DNA from: Acanthaster planci
Lineage: Eukaryota; Echinodermata; Asteroidea; Valvatida; Acanthasteridae
DNA: 62,000 nt
Assembly (NCBI RefSeq): GCF_001949145.1
Contig: NW_019091522.1
Coordinates: 143,048-205,047 of the forward strand
Reading direction: 5' to 3'
Shown: in pieces, positions 11,875-25,200 of the stretch
How the letters are laid out: each line of letters opens with the position of its first letter
Numbering within the stretch: position 1 is the stretch's first letter
The notes under the pieces: generated by a model
Told to the model about the DNA's origin: nothing
Database searches by the model: none
Seen by the model: the letters and a program-made list of their open reading frames with translations, nothing else
Program-made: the position numbers and the translations under genes

Positions 11875-12774
11875 AGCAGCTGTCAAAAGGAAGAAAAAGT
11901 CACAGCGATGATTACCCAGTACTGTCATGGCTTCATCCACACCATGCTGATATTGAAGATCTTGTACTGAATGTCACAGTTTGCTTGCTCCAACATACAC
12001 CAGTAATTTCTTCTATCGATCGCATTCAGATAGGCGTTGCTATAATTGCATCAAAAGACAATGCCTTTGTGATCAATGTAACAGTTAACTGAGAATGTAG
12101 GCAGTTTGCAGTGAAGGTTTGTATAACAACTCTTGGGCAATATCTTGGTGCATCAAGCGTGGAGCTTATGTTCAAGTACTTCCTCTGCAATGGCAATGCC
12201 ATGGCTGAATGTTTGAAGGGATAATACAAACCTTCAAAATGCAGCTTTGTGTTTCAGTTAACCTTATTTTCAACTCTTGTTCACTATTTTAAAGAGCACT
12301 TTACTGCCTTTTTTATGCTTATGAGTTTTCTATAGTCATGAGCAAAACTGTGATGTCATCCCAGGAAGAAGCCTCAATGTTACATTGGTTTGTCTACAAA
12401 AAAGTCCTGCGTTTTTGTAGATTTTGCTGGACTAAGTTTGCTCTTCTTTGCTGTTCATTGTTGCTTAAGTGCAAAATAAGGAATCGTCCATCCCTTTTTC
12501 AAAAATGTTTTCAGTCAGTAAATTCTGAAAAACCCATGCATTAGATTACATCTTCCCGGGATTATATATCACAGCAACGACGTCATCAGTTGTCCAAGAA
12601 AGCATAGATACTTTTAAGTGTTTGAAACCGTGTATGTTACGTTCGTTTGTACACAATAATACACGTCGTGCATTGTAAAAAAAAAACCAAAATTAATTAA
12701 TTAATTAAAAGGTGTGCTTTTTCGTGTATTTAACCAAATAGGAATGTAAAACACTTCTCATATGATATATAACC

Positions 12775-13062
12775 CCGTTTCATACAGGCGTTCCAGAGTC
12801 ACACCAAACCAAATTAAAAGCAAATTTTGAATTAAGTACAGTAAAAGTTCGACGTCTAAAACAGCAGCGACAAGGCGTGCTATACCGGTCGGAACAGCAC
12901 TAACGCGACTTAGTTTCATATGTCGCTCTTTTCATAGGCCGAACCCAATTCAAATGCATGTATTAAGTTCGTCTGTCTGCAAGAAAAATTTAATTGGGTC
13001 GACCCGCGTCGCTCTTTATTCTATTTGGGTCGGCGTGACTTTAGAACGCCTGTCTGACACCG
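12775..13062. mobile_element. Foldback element, 288 bp
   Basis: Inverted ends match over about 45 bp with a few differences; both share ACAGGCGTT and AGTCAC and then a CCAAAT block. A second inverted pair inside (AACCCAATT near 12944 and AATTGGGTCG near 12991) makes the whole segment able to fold on itself. There is no coding capacity and no clear target duplication. Confidence 0.7.
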
Positions 13063-13189
13063 TGTAAAAGTACAAACTTGCGGAAACAATGTTCTAAAAG
13101 AAAAATTTATTGCAGCTACACTTTAATATTGTATACCACGTGACCGAACACGAAGGAATTTTCTGCATCACTGTTATTTGAAACAGAGC

Positions 13190-13548
13190 GTATTTTGAAA
13201 TTTCTAATGCACTTCCCGAAAATCTTTTTCAGCTCGAATAAAATTTTACAGATCTAACATGTTTAGAGATTCGTATTTGTCGAACTTAAAACCCGCAGCT
13301 GTTTCATGTCGGTAGATGCATTCCAGTCTTGAGAACAAATACTTCTAGTAAAATCTCGTTTGAACCTTTTGAAACAGTTAGTTTTTAAAATTTCATTCGA
13401 ATCTTGAAAATAAACATGGTAGGTTTGCAAAATTTCACTTGAATCTTGAAGACATGTTACGTCTGTAAAATTTCATTCGAGCCGAAAAAAGACGTTATGT
13501 TGGTAAGATTTTATTCGGTTTGGGGAAGTGCATTGTACATTTCAAAGT
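13190..13548. repeat. Inverted repeat enclosing degenerate 40-bp tandem repeats
   Basis: The outer arms (about 13195-13258 and 13485-13545) share AATGCACTTCCC and CGAATAAAAT in inverted orientation. Between them a unit of roughly 40 bp, with the core AAAATTTCATTCGA, recurs at least three times (near 13387, 13428 and 13466). It is probably a decayed non-autonomous element. Confidence 0.55.
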
Positions 13549-13684
13549 AACATTAGATTTAAAAATTAACACACGATTTAACAAAAAATTCATTCCGTTC
13601 TTTAAAAAACACGGTCCGATCTTTTTGACTCTAATTCTGCTTCATATTGTACGGCCACTTGTTGATTGGTCGAAAAGAAAGTTA

Positions 13685-13710
13685 CCAGTGACGTAACTAA
13701 GGGGGGTGGG
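13685..13710. repeat. G-rich dispersed repeat terminus
   Basis: The sequence CAGTGACGTAACTAAGGGGGG matches, in inverted orientation, the end at 53301-53323. It resembles the usual start of short G-rich-ended elements. The other end of this copy was not identified. Confidence 0.45.
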
Positions 13711-16700
13711 GCAGCTCCTCCCCCACCCATTCCCGCTCAAGGCCTGGGCCCTGTCTGCCCTCTATAAAAATATATAATATCTATATAAAAAATATGGTGT
13801 CAGCGTTTTAACTGTGACCGAACCCACTGGGTGTCCCTCCTAAATCAAGAAATCGAAGGCTTTCAAGTGCTCTCAAGAATCCTATAACAAAATTAATTCA
13901 GCATAAAGCCTTTGAAAAACGCGTTGGTAAAGACATTTGCTGAGGCAAATTGGGAATCACAGCTCGTCTAGTCTTTTGCTGAACGCCGTGCGCTCCTCGC
14001 GTGTAAGCTGAAACTTACTGCGGCACGGATCGCCTTAACCGCAAAGGTTAGCTTGGACGAAGTACGAAATGATTTGGGTAGCTACGACTGCATGTAAATA
14101 ACACAAACATCTAAAGAAGTCGCCGACTAATTGCTCCATGCAGTTCCCATAACTATTAACTATCATTTCCTATCAATAACTATCAATCAAGTATGCGGTC
14201 ATTCCAATACTGGAGATATCTGACGTGGGCGAGGCCTGAGGCAGGAAGTGTCACACCTGACGCCAACACTGGAATAATTTCAGTAATAGTCAGGTACACT
14301 GTGTGAATACATATAATTTAGTTTGTTTTATTGTTATTAAATGTCCAAAATATTAGGACAAATATAAAAAAGGTTGGGAGAACATCTCCTGGAATGTGTA
14401 AAGTTTCAACAAGGAAATCAATATAGGTGACGTAAAAGACAAAAGATGGATTAATATTTACACAACATGTAAGCACGTTTTTCATAATATATACAACCGT
14501 ATTTTTCATAAAAATCACTTATGAAGTTTAAACATTGTAAAAGTAACCATCAATGCTTTAATTAAGTTGACAATTTCTGGATCTTGTGAATTTTAAGGAG
14601 GACTTACGATGGTGTAGACATTCAATATAATTTTACTCACCAAATCTCAAAAAATTAAAGGAATTTTTGTCGTCCAACTCTATCCGTGTATATAACAATC
14701 GCAAATGAACAGGTCACCTCTGTAATTTTATATACAGGACAAAAGGACTGATACAGAGTTTATTTCCAAAATGCGATAGGTGCCAATTTGGTATCTTTCA
14801 GAATCTCACCCTCTCTTAGTTGCCTGCCATCAGTTTCTGCAGCTTTTAGACAGCGCAACGTAACTTTAATGAGTCTGTACAGTAAAGAAGAAGTCTAAGG
14901 ATAAATGGTACACTGTTAAGCTCTTCGATCTTTCATAATTGTGGAAAAATTGCATGTTTTTCGAATGGATATATCTAATTTTGGAATTAAACCCTTCTGT
15001 TGTTTCTTGTAAAAGACTGGCAATAACATACATGTATGTGTACTCATTATGCTAATGCAATTTATTTATGGGGGTTTGATGCAGGTGTATTCAAACTAAC
15101 TGATCACAATTGAATTAACCGTATTGTTTTCATATACAAGGTATCAATAAATGCTTAATACGATAAAGTGTTGGTGCTCTCTTTTCCTTTGCATAAACTA
15201 ACCAAAAAAAAGTGAGCAGGTGCAATGTCGGAAAATCCCGAAAGAAGCTTTGACACAAAGCTGATAACTTGAATGTGACAAAATGTGAATTTTAGGACAC
15301 TTTTACCTGAATTATTACAATAAAACGTAAATTACAAGGCTGTTTTAATAAATGCATAAGTACATTTTATGCAGATTTACAAGAACTGAAACTGGGGAAA
15401 CATTTATTGTTGTAAGTCATTTTCTTCAGCTGTCTTTTGGATTGATCTTTGCAATAATGACTACCTGTAGTTTTATTTGCCTAAGACAGGTTTTTGTATA
15501 CACGAACAGAATTGAATTTTCTCAAGGGACAAGAGCTGACGAAGTGCCATAGCAAACTACCAGAAAACATGCCTTGGGTGTGACCTATTGATATTAAGGA
15601 CAGAAAATGGGGTTGGTTTTGAATCAAGATCACTGTTCGTTTACTTTAACGATCAAAAACACTTTCAAGGATACTCACCCTCGAAAGTATTTTGTAAACG
15701 CCAAAGCAAATAGGCCTATAATACAAGTGTAGGGGGGGCAAAAACCTGCTCATTGGTATTATTAAGGGACCTACGTCTGAAGGTTGGAAGACCCCCCTAA
15801 AAAGTATCAATCACCTGTGTGCGCGGTTGACGAAAAAGGACATTAAGTAGCTTCACCAACGGCGACAACTACAGGTGGTAATCCATCTTATACAAACAAA
15901 ACCCCCCCCCAAAAAAAAAATCCTGGATCCGATCCTGTAATGTAGCCTTGAAATCGAACTTTGCTATACATAAGTCACGTTTTATTGGTCCCATCTGAAT
16001 TATCTGGCTTATGAATCCAGTTGATGTTGTGAAGTAAAAAAAAGATGGCATGATGAGGCAGTTCATTTCGTCTATAAAGTAATTATTTTTAATGGAGTTA
16101 TTTGTATGTTTATGCGAGTCCAACATTACAAAGTCCTTTGAGTGGTTTTTCTGTTAATGATTGGTTGAACCAATTAATCTTGAATCTTGCAGGCAAGCCA
16201 AACGTGAAGTTGTTGGTGGTGTTTGATTGCAGTCACGGTGTTAATGGTTCACCGCAATAACAAACATTATTATAAACAATTACAATAAATCTTATAAATC
16301 ACTGACTTATAGAAAAGCGCTTGTCACCGGTTCTCATGTGCGGTTTGAGTTTTTCAAACACCAAATACATGAAACGTTATATATAGTAGTGAGTTCAGCG
16401 AAACGGAGCTTACTGAAAGTTATACCTTTAACTCGGCTAAAAGAGTCCTTTTCTATCAATATTTATTGACTTATTAATGCATTAAAATCAAAATTTTAAA
16501 GATATCTATCTTTTTATCTATACCATGTAGGGCCGTCATCGACGTTGTTCTTTTGTTTCCTATAAAAAAACATTTCGAACGATCCAAGGAGTCGAACACC
16601 GACATGCGATACGTGTTTTTGTTTTCCGTTTTTGAAAGGCTTGAGATAGGTACAGTTTTAAACGATTTTCCCGTTGAAAATCACAAATATGTGGAGACAA

Positions 16701-18993
16701 TGCCAACGTGTGACACCATATCTTTCCAAATGCTGGAACAGTGGAAAAAACATGAATTTTTTTTAAAGAAAATGATGGCGTCATGATGTGAGAGGCGATT
16801 GTCGTGATTATGTCCGGGGTAAAAACGGGAAACTGGGAACACATCCAAGAGGATATAGTACGTTTGATTTTGTACACAAAATCAATCAGTAACGATGATT
16901 TTTCGGTTCAGGGTGTTTATCTTACTGTCATGCATCAAAAGCGCAGAATAACCTCACAAAATACTAGCATTTTCAAAGGAAGAGAAAACAATAGTCACGG
17001 CATGCATCATTAATTTTTCGTGCGTGGTGGCGACAAGATTAACCCTAACAGTACCGAATCCTCCAATTTCAATATGATTGTACATACATCCTAGGGGGGT
17101 TAGGGTTACCAGTCTAATGCTGGATGCAAATCATGCGTATCCCATTACCTGACTAATTAGTCTCGTACGCGGTATTGGCGTTTTCACTCATACTTTTATG
17201 CTTCGCGAAGCGGGATTTGAGCTACGTGTCTAAACCCTTTCTTACGGCTGGCTCTCCTGACGGTATATGGTGGCACAGGGCTGAGGGTCCCGGACTTTTG
17301 ACTTTGAAAACTTTTGTGAGATGGTCCAGGAAAATGTTTTAACTTTTTATTATCAGAGATAACAAGATGATTCAAAAATTAAAGTATTGTTTATTTAGTA
17401 AGAATTCATTTATTATAACATACGATTTGGGGGAAAATTTTATGGTTGCAAGTCCCAAATAACAAGTCCCAGATAAATCTATGCAAAATGTTCACGTGAG
17501 ATTTCTTTTATTGCGCAGCGGTGCATCAGCTGGAATGGAATTCCGACCTGATGCCGACGGGGACAGGAAATAAGCCAAGTGAGGAGCCAACACAAAATCA
17601 AGCTCCACTGGACCGCTGACAATACGTGCACCGAGACCTCGAAATTAATACATGAAACTGAAACACGTATAAAGAGTACTTTAATTTTGTTAACTACATA
17701 ACCAGACCGAAACATTCCGAAGTTTGTGATCGATTAATGTTTTTGGGTTGTTGAAGATAGGAACGTGTTATCTAGTCGCGGGGGTCACTGGCTCCCATGC
17801 AGTTAGTATGTCGTTCTCGTTAATAGCAGCAAGAACCAGTGTAATATGCATTATGCATGCTTGGCCTACACCACGCGGGGTGCACGATGCAAGTTGCTTC
17901 ACGTTTGGGGAAAAGCTCGCAGAATTTGCAAATTACCATTATGACGACTGTTTTATGTTTGAATCATACACTTTTTTGCCGGGGAAATTATGGCTTGAAA
18001 ATCTGATGAAAGCTAGGGTCGTTTCATCCAGTGAGCATTTCTCCCATTTTATTCACGTTTATTCAGGATGAATATGGGCCCTGCTTAAACGTAACATAAG
18101 TGAATCGCACGTGTATTTCAAAAGTTTCACGCTCGCGCCCACGTCTTCTCCTGCACGTCATGCACGCGCAAATCTGTGACGAGCGTAAACGCATTGCCTA
18201 TAGTCATAATTTAAATACCCCAAGCAATGGAATATTTAAACCACACAATACCAGGAGTAATAAAAGGTCGCAGAAGCCATGTTGGGAACCAACGTGGTGC
18301 AACAAGATCGTACCCGTGGGAACGAGGTTGGCACCGACGGAACACTGGTGCAGTGTGTAGATCATACAAGTCAAAAGGTCGATTTTTGTTTTCTTTTTTC
18401 GGTTTTCAATTGTTTACCTTGACCCACTCAACCACAATTTCCAAAAAATCGAAAAGTTTGAATTGCCAAACAATTACATTTAGATGATAGTTATAAAACG
18501 CAGCCCTTACAGGAATGATTTAAATATAGTTGTTTATGATTTTTGATTCTCTTTTGAGTGATACTACTGAAAATTGTTGATCACATTTCGAGAAACCTGA
18601 AAATTGTCTCCAAACAGAAAACATCCATTTTGTACTCATAAAACAAGAAAGGTCAAAATTAAGCCATACACAATGTCCGGATTTTTCTGCCCATCTGCTA
18701 AAAATGTGAAAAGTCTCAATTTCAGTTGCTTGAATTGCCTACTCTGTGATTTCAAATAATAGGCAACAGGAGGAAGGAAGCAATATATTTAATAGACTGA
18801 AGGATATTCCTGTATAATTTTCTTTTTTAAAGTCTTTCACTCCAATTTCACAATAATTTCACTCTTTTCGTCTCAACTTTGCTGCATTCAGTCTGGTATA
18901 GAGTGAAATCCTTTCTTAATTAGACTGGACTACCACAACATTGTATACGGGTGAATTCGCCTGCTATCCAGTTCATGAAACATTCATAGGTCA

Positions 18994-19214
18994 TCAGCAG
19001 CACTTGCCGATGGTTTTGTCTTTTTCCTCCCCTTCTCTCTCTTCCTCTTCTCCCTTGATCTGCTCCTTGAGGAGCACCAGGCTTGGCGGGAAGGACAAAA
19101 AATCCTCCGACTTTCTCCGAGAGTCGTAGTCCTTGGTGACAAGCCCACAATTGGGGGCGCTCTTACTAAGAGAGATGAGCGCCAGGGATAAACGCAAGAA
19201 AGCTTCTTGTACTC
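18994..19214 (-). CDS. Rab exon 6 (last helix, acidic tail, CC terminus)
   Basis: The acceptor ACTATTTTAG ends at 19215; the leftover G makes Gly162, then VQEAFLRL forms the final helix. The tail contains a run of Glu/Lys (about 211-228) and ends Gly-Lys-Cys-Cys before a TGA at 18996-18994, with another TGA directly after it. The terminal CC independently supports the whole reading frame. Confidence 0.9.
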
Positions 19215-22200
19215 CTAAAATAGTTAAAGAAAAACGTTAATGGCTTCCATAGTACGGGCGATTCACAATAGTGCGCCTCGAAGAGTTTGCAATGCGTTGG
19301 CCAATCACGATGCGCGAAATCTGTTGGTGCGCGTTTGGAAAGGGTCTACAGATTTCGCGCGTTGCGATTGACCAACGCCTTGCAAGTTCTTGGAGTCGCA
19401 TTATTGTGAATCGCCCGTGGCCGTATTTACGCATGATGTGAAAAGATGCCGCTGCATGGGGTAAGTGACTGACAAATTCATTTGTTCAAACTGTTCAATC
19501 TGACCATCCTAGCGAGCTTGGATGACGCTGTACCATTCCATGATGCCAATTTATACATACCAGTGCAGATAGTAATTTTCAACATCTGGATTGATATTTC
19601 CACAGAAGGGGTAAATGACATTTGGTATCACAGGGAACTTCCAATATTCTGTAATGGCTACTGTTACTTTGAGAGGAGAACTGACGGGTTCATGTCAATT
19701 TAAGGGAGTATCAATATACTTTTGTTTACTACATTTCTCGGTATACGTTTCTTTAGTCGTGATAATCAAATAGTGAAGGCAGGGTTCTCCGTCTGTACAC
19801 ACAATGTACGGGGTGAGTCGATCAAAGGGGAACACAGACATATAAACTTATAGACTACCATTTGGGGGAAAAAGTGGAAATTACTGGTCCCTTGGTGTAG
19901 GTCAGTTTGACTACTTCCTCCGCTTCACGTCGGGAGGTACTCAAGCTGACCTACACCTCAGGACCAGTAATTCCCACTAATTCCCCTCAAACCATGCTGT
20001 ATTTGTATATTACAGTATACTTTCAAAATCACGATTTAACGTGCAAGACTGGTACTTGGTGGTCTATGCGTTTATTTGTTTATGAGAAGGAAAGCGTTGG
20101 AAAGTGACAAAGTGCCCTATCTGGTTCTGCATTGTGTCAATTGCTTACCTTCGTTTGTAAGCGCGGATGTCTCAAAGAACAGCGCTCCAATGGACGCAGC
20201 ATACATGAGGGCCTCGTCTGACTGCACTTTGCGCTGGTCCTTCAAATCGCATTTGTTCCCCAGGACGCAGAGAACTGGGAACAACAGCCAATTGATTAAA
20301 ACATTACTCCTTTGGCGATAGTGTACGCTACAAAAAGGAAAATGTTGATGATATGGTGGTGTCGGAACCCTGAATTACTCAACGCACGACCACGTGTAAG
20401 CAAGCAAATAGCGGGGCGATAGTAGTGTCTACTTGCATTCTACTAAAGAAGCACGAAGAACAAGTGATTCGAAAGGGGCCAGTCTTGCAGGTCTATTCAG
20501 ATATCAACGCATTTTAAATGAGTACTTATGTTCTTTTTAATTGAAGTATAACTATCATATAAGATTATTACTAGACACCCACAGTTTCCCACATCTGTTG
20601 ATGAGACCACGGACAATTTACACAGGGATGTACAACTTCACATCTGGTTGAGTGTGTGTTACGAGCCCAAAGCATCAAAGGAGAAACACATTATCCTAAT
20701 ACTGTATTCCATAACACCCCCAGCTTTAACAGTGTAAGGCAGTGTCTTTGACTAAATAAAAGCGCCTTTCCACATAGTTAGTTTTTATGGAATAAAAGCC
20801 AAGCGTGAAAGTGAAACGCCTGAACGCATCATGTACATAACTCACCCATAACGTAGATGAAACAAGACGCCTTAATAAGGGGCCACCCGTAAAGTACGTA
20901 CGCACGACAGGGGGGGGGGTGCCATTGCATACCCATGAGTACAGGGGGAGGGGTGTTCAGGCCAGTGCGTACTGTCCGCAAACAGAAAATTTTCCTTTAT
21001 TGAATCTTTGTCATATTAATACACTTTTTCATACAACTAAACGCCAGAATCAGCTTTGGTGCGTCGAAACACACAGTATCGTCCACCCCACCATTTATCA
21101 TCCCGTGCCAACGCCCATTATTAGTACACTACAACATTACTCATGACACATAGACCGGCAGCATCTTACACAATTGTGGAATGTGTATGCGTACAGGGCG
21201 GAGGGAGGTTGGAGCCACTGCGTACACCATCCGTGGGGGGGGGTCTGAAAAATCGGCCTTTCGCGCGAACGTACTTTATGGACAGCCCCTTCACGTATGT
21301 TTCAGAGGAAAATTATTAACTGCCCATGTCCCATTTTAGGGTCATTTGCATAAGTAATGAGGGCCATGGGAATTCGTACCAGGCAAACAGCTGCTTCATT
21401 TCATGACATTTACGTCTTATTTTCACTTTTTGGAAATAAAAATTCCTGCCCAAAATATTCTCATAGTAAGATAAGGCCTTTTTCTAACGTGTTTTGTGAA
21501 AATAAAATTTAGAAATAGTACCAGCAAAGTGGTCAAAACCAGTTTTTGTGTGTGTGCGAAAAGCTCTTTTCGTAAGCGATAGTTTACATTTTGATGTGAT
21601 TTTTGAAGTCTCAAAATATAAAATTCGAATTTTTCCTGAAGTTTTCAGAAGTTGGCTGTGGTGGAGAAAGGAGTGAAGGTTTAGATTTGCTGACAGTTTT
21701 GCGCTAGATTTTTCTCTTCCCTGCCGGACGCGTTTGCATATATCGACCTAACTTAGTACCGATTCCGTTTATCCCGCATAATCTTGATACAGCCTTGCTA
21801 CCGTAAGAATTTAGTGACTCGGCCGGAACGAAAGACGAACACAAATAAGTACAGTAAGTTAACATGAAGTTTATTATTGAAACCGAGGTCTATCTGTCAC
21901 TGTGACATTGCCAGGAAATGTTGAAATTCACGGTATCTGCATAATTTCAATGTACAAGTACACGCACCTGGAGTGCAAAATTTTCCAGTTTGGGGTGGCA
22001 GAAATAATTATTATCCATGTAGATGCCGCTTAATGCTAGTATCGAATACTATATATCGAGTACTTTCATATAGCTGATAAGATAAGTCAAACACACACCA
22101 AAGCTGTCTTCGAATGTGCAACTAGGCCCTAAGTCCTCAAGAAAGAATGAACGAGCCACTTTTGAGAAAATGTATGCCATATTTTTATGGATAGTAGGTT

Positions 22201-25200
22201 ATAAACAACGACAGTCAAGGCTAGTGGATTCAAAATGACGGCCCCAAGCACGCGTGTTTGAAGGATTATTCTGAAAATAAAACTTACTTATTTCGTCTCA
22301 GAACTTGGTAAGAAAGAACATCATAAACGTGATCTAAATTTCTGCATCTATTTCTTTTCTCTTTAAAAGTGATAAATAACGAAAGCTAGTTCGTCAAAAA
22401 CAAATCGAGTAAATTGAAACTCATAAACAACGCGTGACACGTGGTCGCAGGTTTTCTCGAGAGAAGTTAAGAACAATGCGTAACGAGCATGGAGCCAAGA
22501 TCGTACGTGTTTTTGCACTAGAGCCGCTCACACTTGCACATCCCTGTTTAAATGATTCGTGATATGAAACCAAGCTGTTGTGTGATTTCGTTGTTCCAGT
22601 TTTATGCGTTCTAAATAGCCAGTTATGTGTTCTCTTACCCATTGGACTCTCTGTTGCCGTCTTCAGCTCTGTAATAAATGGCAAATTATTAAAAGATATT
22701 TTCAAATAATCCAATAATATTTTTCAATTATCAAATATATTTTTAGGCTTTGCTTGTTGGAATTACATGTTAGAATATACTGACGATTCCTAGTTAATAT
22801 GCCAATCAAGATGCTATTTCAAGTTCATAATAAACCCAGATAAGGCTCTGTATGGGATTCTAGCCACGACGAGGCCTTGACCCCAGCCCGCCCATCAGGC
22901 GTAGCAAATTATACCGTACATTTTGTAATAACTTTCCAAATTCACCAATTTCAACGCTTTTTTAAATTTCATAATATTTTTGAGTCCGTAATTCAACATC
23001 TTAAACATTAGTAATTGAAATTTTCCTTGCCTTTCTTTGTCCTAAAACTAGGCTATATAGACTTTATTTCATCGTTTCCCCATGGGGACTTCCTGAAACC
23101 ATTAAAACAGAATTCAAGTGAACTTTGTCCAGATCGAATGATTCCTTATTTTGAAGAGTCTGAAGCACGTGATTATTGTTAACTGAATGTAGGACAATAT
23201 CGAATGGCTCTGACCTTCGACCCACGTCTTCACGTTCTCGAATGTGTTATACTGGGTGATGTCGTATACCAGGAAGGCTGCATTGGCTTTCCTGTAGTAC
23301 ATGGGCGCCATGGATCGGAACCTTTCTTGTCCCGCCGTGTCCCAAACCATTAGTTTCACTCGGTGGTTGTCGACTGTCCTGTTTTCAAGGTGAGAACAAT
23401 GATGTATGGAATTCCATATCTGCCGTCGTGCGTCGCCCGTCGTGCGTCGTCCGTCGTGCGTCGTCCGTCGCCCGTCGCGCGTCGCCCGTCGCGCGTCGCC
23501 CGTCGCGCGTCGCCCGTCGCGCGTCGCCCGTCGCGCGTCGCCCGTCGCGCGTCGCCCGTCGCGCGTCGNNNNNNNNNNNNNNNNNNNNNNNNNNNNNNNN
23601 NNNNNNNNNNNNNNNNNNNNNNNNNNNNNNNNNNNNNNNNNNNNNNNNNNNNNNNNNNNNNNNNNNNNNNNNNNNNNNNNNNNNNNNNNNNNNNNNNNNN
23701 NNNNNNNNNNNNNNNNNNNNNNNNNNNNNNNNNNNNNNNNNNNNNNNNNNNNNNNNNNNNNNNNNNNNNNNNNNNNNNNNNNNNNNNNNNNNNNNNNNNN
23801 NNNNNNNNNNNNNNNNNNNNNNNNNNNNNNNNNNNNNNNNNNNNNNNNNNNNNNNNNNNNNNNNNNNNNNNNNNNNNNNNNNNNNNNNNNNNNNNNNNNN
23901 NNNNNNNNNNNNNNNNNNNNNNNNNNNNNNNNNNNNNNNNNNNNNNNNNNNNNNNNNNNNNNNNNNNNNNNNNNNNNNNNNNNNNNNNNNNNNNNNNNNN
24001 NNNNNNNNNNNNNNNNNNNNNNNNNNNNNNNNNNNNNNNNNNNNNNNNNNNNNNNNNNNNNNNNNNNNNNNNNNNNNNNNNNNNNNNNNNNNNNNNNNNN
24101 NNNNNNNNNNNNNNNNNNNNNNNNNNNNNNNNNNNNNNNNNNNNNNNNNNNNNNNNNNNNNNNNNAACACTGTGGATAAGTTGGCCGGAACATTTTTGCG
24201 GAAAATATTTTTCCCCAAAAAACACTTGGTTGAATTCTCAGAGAGGTGATATTTTCTTGTCAAGGGGCAGGGGTAGTCTAGCATTATTGGAATTAATTAT
24301 GTGACTAGTATATGCTTTGCAGGTGGGATTTGTACTTGCCTTATTCGGAAAAGGTCTTTAGAAGTGAATGGAATCATCACATTGTCATTTGTTAAACAAC
24401 GGCTTTTGTATGTCCTATGCAATCCATTTGATGGGCGACGCACGACGGGCGACGCACGACGAGCGACGCACGACGGGCGACGGACGACGGGCGACGCACG
24501 ACGGGCGACGCATGACGGTAAATGGCATGTTTGGAATTGGTAAATGGCAGAATTGGGACACAACAAAAAGCAAAATGCGACGGGCGACGGGCGACGGCAG
24601 ATATGGAATTCCATAATGATGTACTGCAGTACAAGTTATGTTTCAAGACTATCCCTAGTTTCTTTCTCCAAAATGAAGAATATTTAATTTATTATCAGTT
24701 TTTGTCGATGAGAGATTTAGGAGAAGACTGAATAGGCTGAACCTCCCCATTTAAGTAAGCAATTTGGTGATCTTTAAAACAAGTCTTTAAAGCCTTTGAT
24801 TCAATGCTGAAAAGAGCGTTTTACACTCTAAAGAATATGAGCTAACATTGGGAGAAACTCACTCCTTGTGACAGTAAGAAAGGAAAATAGAAGCGGAGGT
24901 TGTGTTTTACCGTCTATGTCATTCCTCCAAAACGTTGTTCAGAAGTGTACTCCCAAAAGAGTAATGTTTTCCTTAACCCATGATGTTAAGTACATGTATT
25001 TCTTTTACAAGAACTACTAAAGCACTAACACATTTAAGCACCACTTGTGCTGCCGTTTTACTCAAGTGTTAGGCAAAGTATTTGCAAGCCTCAATGGATA
25101 GTCATTTTGAAATAAGCCATTGTCACTTTAAAGTAACATTATATAGTTTTTACATATATTAAGAATTAGTTTTAATAACTGAGCAGTTTTCAGTTTTGCC

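Larger units (their letters stand above)
11875..18993. other. Intergenic region between convergent TM2 and Rab genes
   Basis: It starts with the 3' UTR of the TM2 gene (extent unknown) and ends with the 3' flank of the Rab gene on the other strand. No coding exon is supported. It contains a foldback element at 12775-13062, an inverted repeat with internal tandem repeats at 13190-13548, an AATTAATTAATTAATT run near 12692, and a G-rich repeat end at 13685. Confidence 0.6.

Noticed and set aside
20076-20321. 81-codon plus-strand ORF
   Set aside because: It is the antisense shadow of Rab exon 5, which has NKCD and ETSA motifs on the minus strand.
23114-24304. Several very long ORFs on both strands across the gap
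   Set aside because: They consist of N and of the 14-bp tandem repeat, which is open in several frames because its unit encodes Arg/Ala-type codons. Only 23215-23378 is coding, as Rab exon 3.
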